Below, in pieces: positions 60,232 through 64,000 of a stretch of DNA of 64,000 bases (the stretch's first letter is position 1; each line of letters begins with the position of its first letter). Position numbers and translations under genes: made by a program. The notes under the pieces are model-generated. The model did no database searches. It had not been told where the DNA came from and was given only the letters and a program-made list of their open reading frames with translations. This DNA is from Psoroptes ovis (Eukaryota > Arthropoda > Arachnida > Sarcoptiformes > Psoroptidae): the NCBI GenBank assembly GCA_002943765.1, contig PQWQ01000009.1:868001-932000 (forward strand). The letters are read 5' to 3'.

Positions 60232-61224
60232 TAAATGTAAAGATGAAAAATTTTTGCTTGCATTTATTTTCTGTGTCAAATATCATTAAGACCCTGGATT
60301 TACACACATGTATTGATATGTATTATTCAAAAAAATATTAACAATAAAATTCTCAGCCACCAAAACATCGAAGTTTTTGGAAAGTCTAAACCCCTGAAAA
60401 GCTGATCTACATATGTTTGAAGCTGTTAATAATCCTTTGAAAAAAAAAATTCAATAGACCGCGAACAGAATGTAGAAGATTATAGATTTCGATCATTTCT
60501 GGTGAAATTCCAGAATTCTGTGAATCCATTTTTTTCCGGTGAAAAACAACAATTCGACATTTTTTCAGGGTGAAATCGAATCAAGAATTGTGATCAGGGT
60601 GTTTTTAGGGTGATCAGATTGATCTATAAATAAACACATATTTCGATGGCCATGATTTTCAACCCGATTACATTTTACACGCAATTCAATCATTACTTTG
60701 TATGTGATTAATTTTTAAACTGAATAAAAATAGATTGTTTACTTTGAAAAAAGAATTTCATTTTCAAAAACTTTGAACTTTCAAGTAAATTCATAGTTCT
60801 ATGAATGAAAATTCATTTGAAATGAACTTATCAACACCATTTTATCACATTATTTTCAATAGAAAATTGAATTTTTTTTGGGACAATCAATGAATTAAAA
60901 GTTTGGAGCCAAGTTTCCCGAAGAAATTCATTGGAAACACAATTCTATGACATGGAATTTATCAAATTTCAATGTGAATCAACTGTAATAACATCAACAA
61001 ATGAAACAATAATAAAGCAGCAGCCAAAAAACAACGACGACGACGACGACAAGCAAATGACCAATGAAAATCAAAAGTTTTTTTCAAAATTTAATTTAAT
61101 ATTCATTGAATATTTCATCATTTATTCTATGAAATATTCTACGAGTATTCGAGTAAACTGTCGCGTGTATGTATTTCAAAAGAAGCCAAAAGATGAACCT
61201 AAAAAAAATTCAATCAAAAATATA

Positions 61225-61304
61225 TTAGGTTGCCCGGAAAGTTTTTGCCGGTCATATCGTATGAAAATCATTAAAAAATCGGCAAAAACTTTTCGGACAA
61301 CTTA
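61225..61304. mobile_element. Mariner-type hairpin MITE, copy 16 (class A core)
   Basis: TTAGGTTGCCCGGAAAGTTT against AACTTTTCGGACAACTTAA; core GGTCATATCGTATG. Confidence 0.85.
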
Positions 61305-61872
61305 ATACATATTCAATTCAATGTGTTTAGGTCTGTATGCGTTCGTATTAATAATGATACGATTCGTAATAATAATGTATTCAGAAGACATGGAATTGAC
61401 TATTTTTTGAGAAAATGTAAAAAGAAAAATGTAGAACAGTCTTCAATGTTCTCGGGAAAACATTTTTCAATTCATTTTGAAGCGAATAGTATTCAATGAT
61501 CATTCATTTAGGCAAAAATGAAACAAAATAAACGCATGTCAATGCGTCCATAATGATTATATAGAAAATGAATGAATGAAACAGAATAATTTTCGATGGA
61601 GAAAAAACTTGGAAAAATACCCGATTCTGTTTCATAGCAATGCTGGTGCTGGTGTTGGTGGTGTTTCACTAAGTTTCAAAGAATATTTATTCTACAATAA
61701 TGAATCGTAGTATTGCCAATGGAATGGAATGGTAAAAATGCATGAAACAACGACATCGACGACATCAACATCAACAACAAAATAGCATCATTGAATATTA
61801 TTTGTGTGTGTGTGCAAATTATTATTAGTTTCATGTGTGTGCAAATCATTACAATGATTCAAATGATTAATT

Positions 61873-61972
61873 CAGAGTTTTAAAATTTAATTTCAGTGTT
61901 TTCAATGTAATTTTCAATTGTAAAATTACGAAATAAAATTTTAAAACTATGAATTAAAACTTGAAATCACAC
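61873..61972. mobile_element. CAGGG-type foldback element, copy 5 (short, diverged)
   Basis: CAGAGTTTTAAAATTTAATT to TTTTAAAACTATGAATTAAA then ACTTGAAATC. Arms pair around AATTGTAAAATTACG. Confidence 0.7.
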
Positions 61973-62888
61973 TTGTATTATGATGTGAGAAAAATTTCAG
62001 TTTTTTTTTTTGGTGCCATTATCATCAATGTTCTGAGACTATATGTGTGTGTGTGTATTTTGATTCAAATGCGAAATGAATCTAAAATAAATGAATGAAT
62101 ATCAATTCATTTTTTCGGCTAATATCAAAAATGAAAATGAATGAAAATGAAAAAATGTTTCATTTCATTTCGGTACCCAACAAACAAACAAACAAAAAAC
62201 ATAATGAATTGTAGGAAAATTACTTGTCAAAAAATGAAGAAATGAATGTATTAAAAATGTAATTTTGATTTGAATTTGATTTGATTTGATTCTTGTTTTG
62301 TTTTCACTCACTCTCACTTCAATGATATTAAAACTTGTCAAAGATTTTTTCATGTTTTTGAGATATATATTTTCATGTTTTACATAAATAAATTATTTAT
62401 TCATGTATGTTTCAAGTGATGTGTTTGATGAAGCTATGAATAAATATTAAAAATTCAATGAATAAATTCAACAAATAATAATAAACAAGTTCAACGAGCG
62501 AATTTCGTTGAATTTAAACATTGAATCAAATGGATTTTCTACGATTTGAATGATTCAAAAATTTCACCCCGAGAAATTCATCAAAAATTTTGAATTGATT
62601 TCAATTGATCAATCAATTGTATTGTGTCAATTGTATTCTCACTCGTGAAATCATACAAATACTTCAATTCATCAATTTTAAATTTTAAAAATTGTAAATT
62701 TTTAAAATTGTGAATTATGTTTGGTTTGATTCATTCATTCAAATCTACGAGTATTCAACTCTTTTTTGTCAATGATTCATTTATTCATTCATTCATCTTT
62801 GAATTCATATTAAATAATACGAAATGAAATGATTTCAATTTAAACTGGGTATGAATTAAGAATTTTTAATAAAATATTTGTCCACTTA

Positions 62889-63020
62889 CCATCATTACGA
62901 TGACCATTTGCTGTTGTTGATGTCGTTGTCGCTGTATTTTCGATGTTGATTATGGTCAAATTACAAATGACACATGTGAAATGCATGTCATGAATGCGTT
63001 GAAATGACGCTTTGAAAAAT
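62889..63020 (-). CDS. Candidate coding exon of a minus-strand gene, approximate limits
   Basis: The minus-strand frame reads RIHDMHFTCVICNLTIINIE, then NTATTTSTTANGHRNDG, and ends at a strong donor (GATG, then GTAAGTGG; last exon base near 62889). An acceptor-like TTTTTCAAAG lies near 63010, so this may be an internal exon of a gene continuing beyond the right edge, or a first exon starting at one of two ATGs. No downstream exon was found in the 8 kb to the left. FTCVIC could be half of a zinc-binding site. Weak call. Confidence 0.25.
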
Positions 63021-63530
63021 GAATTCAACACAAACAAACACAAACACTGGACATATAAAAAACAAATATTTTCATGTAAATTTTGAATTATGCAACTGCA
63101 TTATTTAAAAATAATGTTTACAAAATGTTTCAAATAACACAAATAATACACACTAAGAGAAATATGAAAAATCGGCAGCATTAAAACACTTGTTTTAAAC
63201 ATTTTTGTTTTTCGGTTGTTTCGATCCAATTTCAAGCACGATTAGATTCAATCTTGATTCAAATGTTGTTGTTGTTTGTTGATGGTGATGTTGATGTTCA
63301 CATTAAAAAAATATGAACAAAATCAAACAATTTTCAATCATTTTTCAGTTTTGAAAATTTTTCAAAGATTTTCAGTTTTGATTTTGAACAACCGAAAAAA
63401 AAACAAACAGAAAACAACTTGGCACTATTCAATTGCATTGAATTTATATATGTACTTTGTATTACAAATTTTCATCATCATATTTTTCTTATCGAAGATT
63501 TATTTTTCAAAATTTATATCGAGAAAAATT

Positions 63531-63650
63531 CAGAGTTTAAAGTTTTATTTCAGGGTTTTAAAATTGAATTTCGTAGTTTTAAATGCTATTTTTAAACTGT
63601 AAAATTACGAAATTTAATTTTAAAACTCTGAAATAAAACTTTATGTTTTA
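63531..63650. mobile_element. CAGGG-type foldback element, copy 6
   Basis: CAGAGTTTAAAGTTTTATTT to TTTTAAAACTCTGAAATAAA then ACTTTATG; inner CGTAGTTTTAAATG and AATTACGAAATTTAATTT as in copies 3 and 4. Confidence 0.75.
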
Positions 63651-64000
63651 AGTATATGAAGTAATGTTCATTTTAATGGAAAAAATATATCGAAAATTTT
63701 CAAATTTTGAATTTGAATCATATTGAAAAACAAATGTATTTATTTGTCATACACAATTTTGTCGCCCAATCGGCCATGCTATCAAGTTTTTTCAATCAAG
63801 TTTCAATCTTGAATCATAGAAATCATAAAAATCGTAAAAATCAAAACCTTTAATGCTTTCTGCCAATCAGAGGGAAATATCGGTACATTTAGCAATATTT
63901 CTTGGAAAATCATTTTAGAAGAAACATTTTTGGAAAAACATTTTTTAAAAAAAATAAATGAAACTAAAATGGCAATTGAAAAATGATCGAAACAACAGTA

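Larger units (their letters stand above)
54596..62880. other. Gene-poor, MITE-rich 8.3-kb region
   Basis: Ten of the sixteen hairpin MITEs lie here, with (TTCA)n runs, poly-T tracts (57668-57690, 59372-59392, 59773-59805) and a compositionally distinct patch near 59095-59310. No gene could be assembled. Confidence 0.6.

Noticed and set aside
62889..62910. Alternative first exon (ATG GTC ATC GTA ATG ATG) for the sugar transporter at 22.3 kb
   Set aside because: Phase fits, but it would need a 40-kb intron spanning many genes on both strands; the exon at 25592 fits as well and is local.

Overview
This is eukaryotic nuclear DNA: AT-rich, with short GT-AG introns (mostly 45-130 bp), TATA-type promoters and proteins rich in Asn, Gln and His runs. 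Gene content is animal (MON2, TIMM29, class I GLUT-like transporter, MRP4-like ABC transporter, endophilin-B, U2A', NIPP1). Compactness, composition and a short secreted LRR-like protein of the kind seen in mites suggest an arthropod, most likely an astigmatid (house-dust/scab type) mite. The species is inference; the animal assignment is firm. No prokaryotic operon, CRISPR array or rRNA was seen, and no tRNA could be supported by eye. Layout: 0-2.2 kb holds the 5' half of a DNase II gene (minus, cut by the left edge), a tandemly duplicated promoter segment and a small membrane/secreted orphan. 2.5-11.4 kb is a tight block alternating in direction: MON2 (11 exons, about 2013 aa), an acidic orphan, TIMM29 and a short LRR-like secreted protein. 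12.5-14.5 kb is a SERBP1/HABP4/Vig-type RNA-binding protein. 15.0-17.3 kb is a satellite of about 51 monomers of 44 bp. 18.2-25.6 kb is a 12-exon class I GLUT-like transporter (minus) with an exceptional low-complexity C-terminal tail of about 370 residues; its 3.25-kb first intron is full of small transposable elements. 25.8-27.0 kb is an intronless multi-spanning RING-H2 E3 ligase. 27-36.6 kb is gene-poor, with one small putative secreted ORF and isolated splice-competent exon candidates on the minus strand. 36.6-41.1 kb is an ABCC4/MRP4-like transporter (7 exons, 1350 aa). 42.2-48.4 kb is a dense housekeeping cluster: endophilin-B (+), U2A' (-), eIF1A (-), NIPP1 (-) and TMEM14 (+). 51-54.6 kb holds two TATA-driven secreted-protein genes with the same layout (signal-peptide exon, phase-1 intron, long low-complexity exon); the second looks like a possible amidated-peptide precursor. 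54.6-64 kb is a transposon-rich gene-poor tail. Repeats: sixteen ~80-bp mariner-type hairpin elements (TTAGGTTGTCCGAAAAGTT ends) and six ~100-145-bp foldback elements (CAGGGTTTAAAG ends) lie between 22.7 and 63.7 kb, with none recognised in the first 22 kb. Exon models were joined by hand; where stated, reading phase closes exactly across every junction, which is the main support. The housekeeping genes have separate roles in endosome-Golgi traffic, mitochondrial import, splicing, translation, phosphatase control and membrane transport, and no shared pathway is evident.
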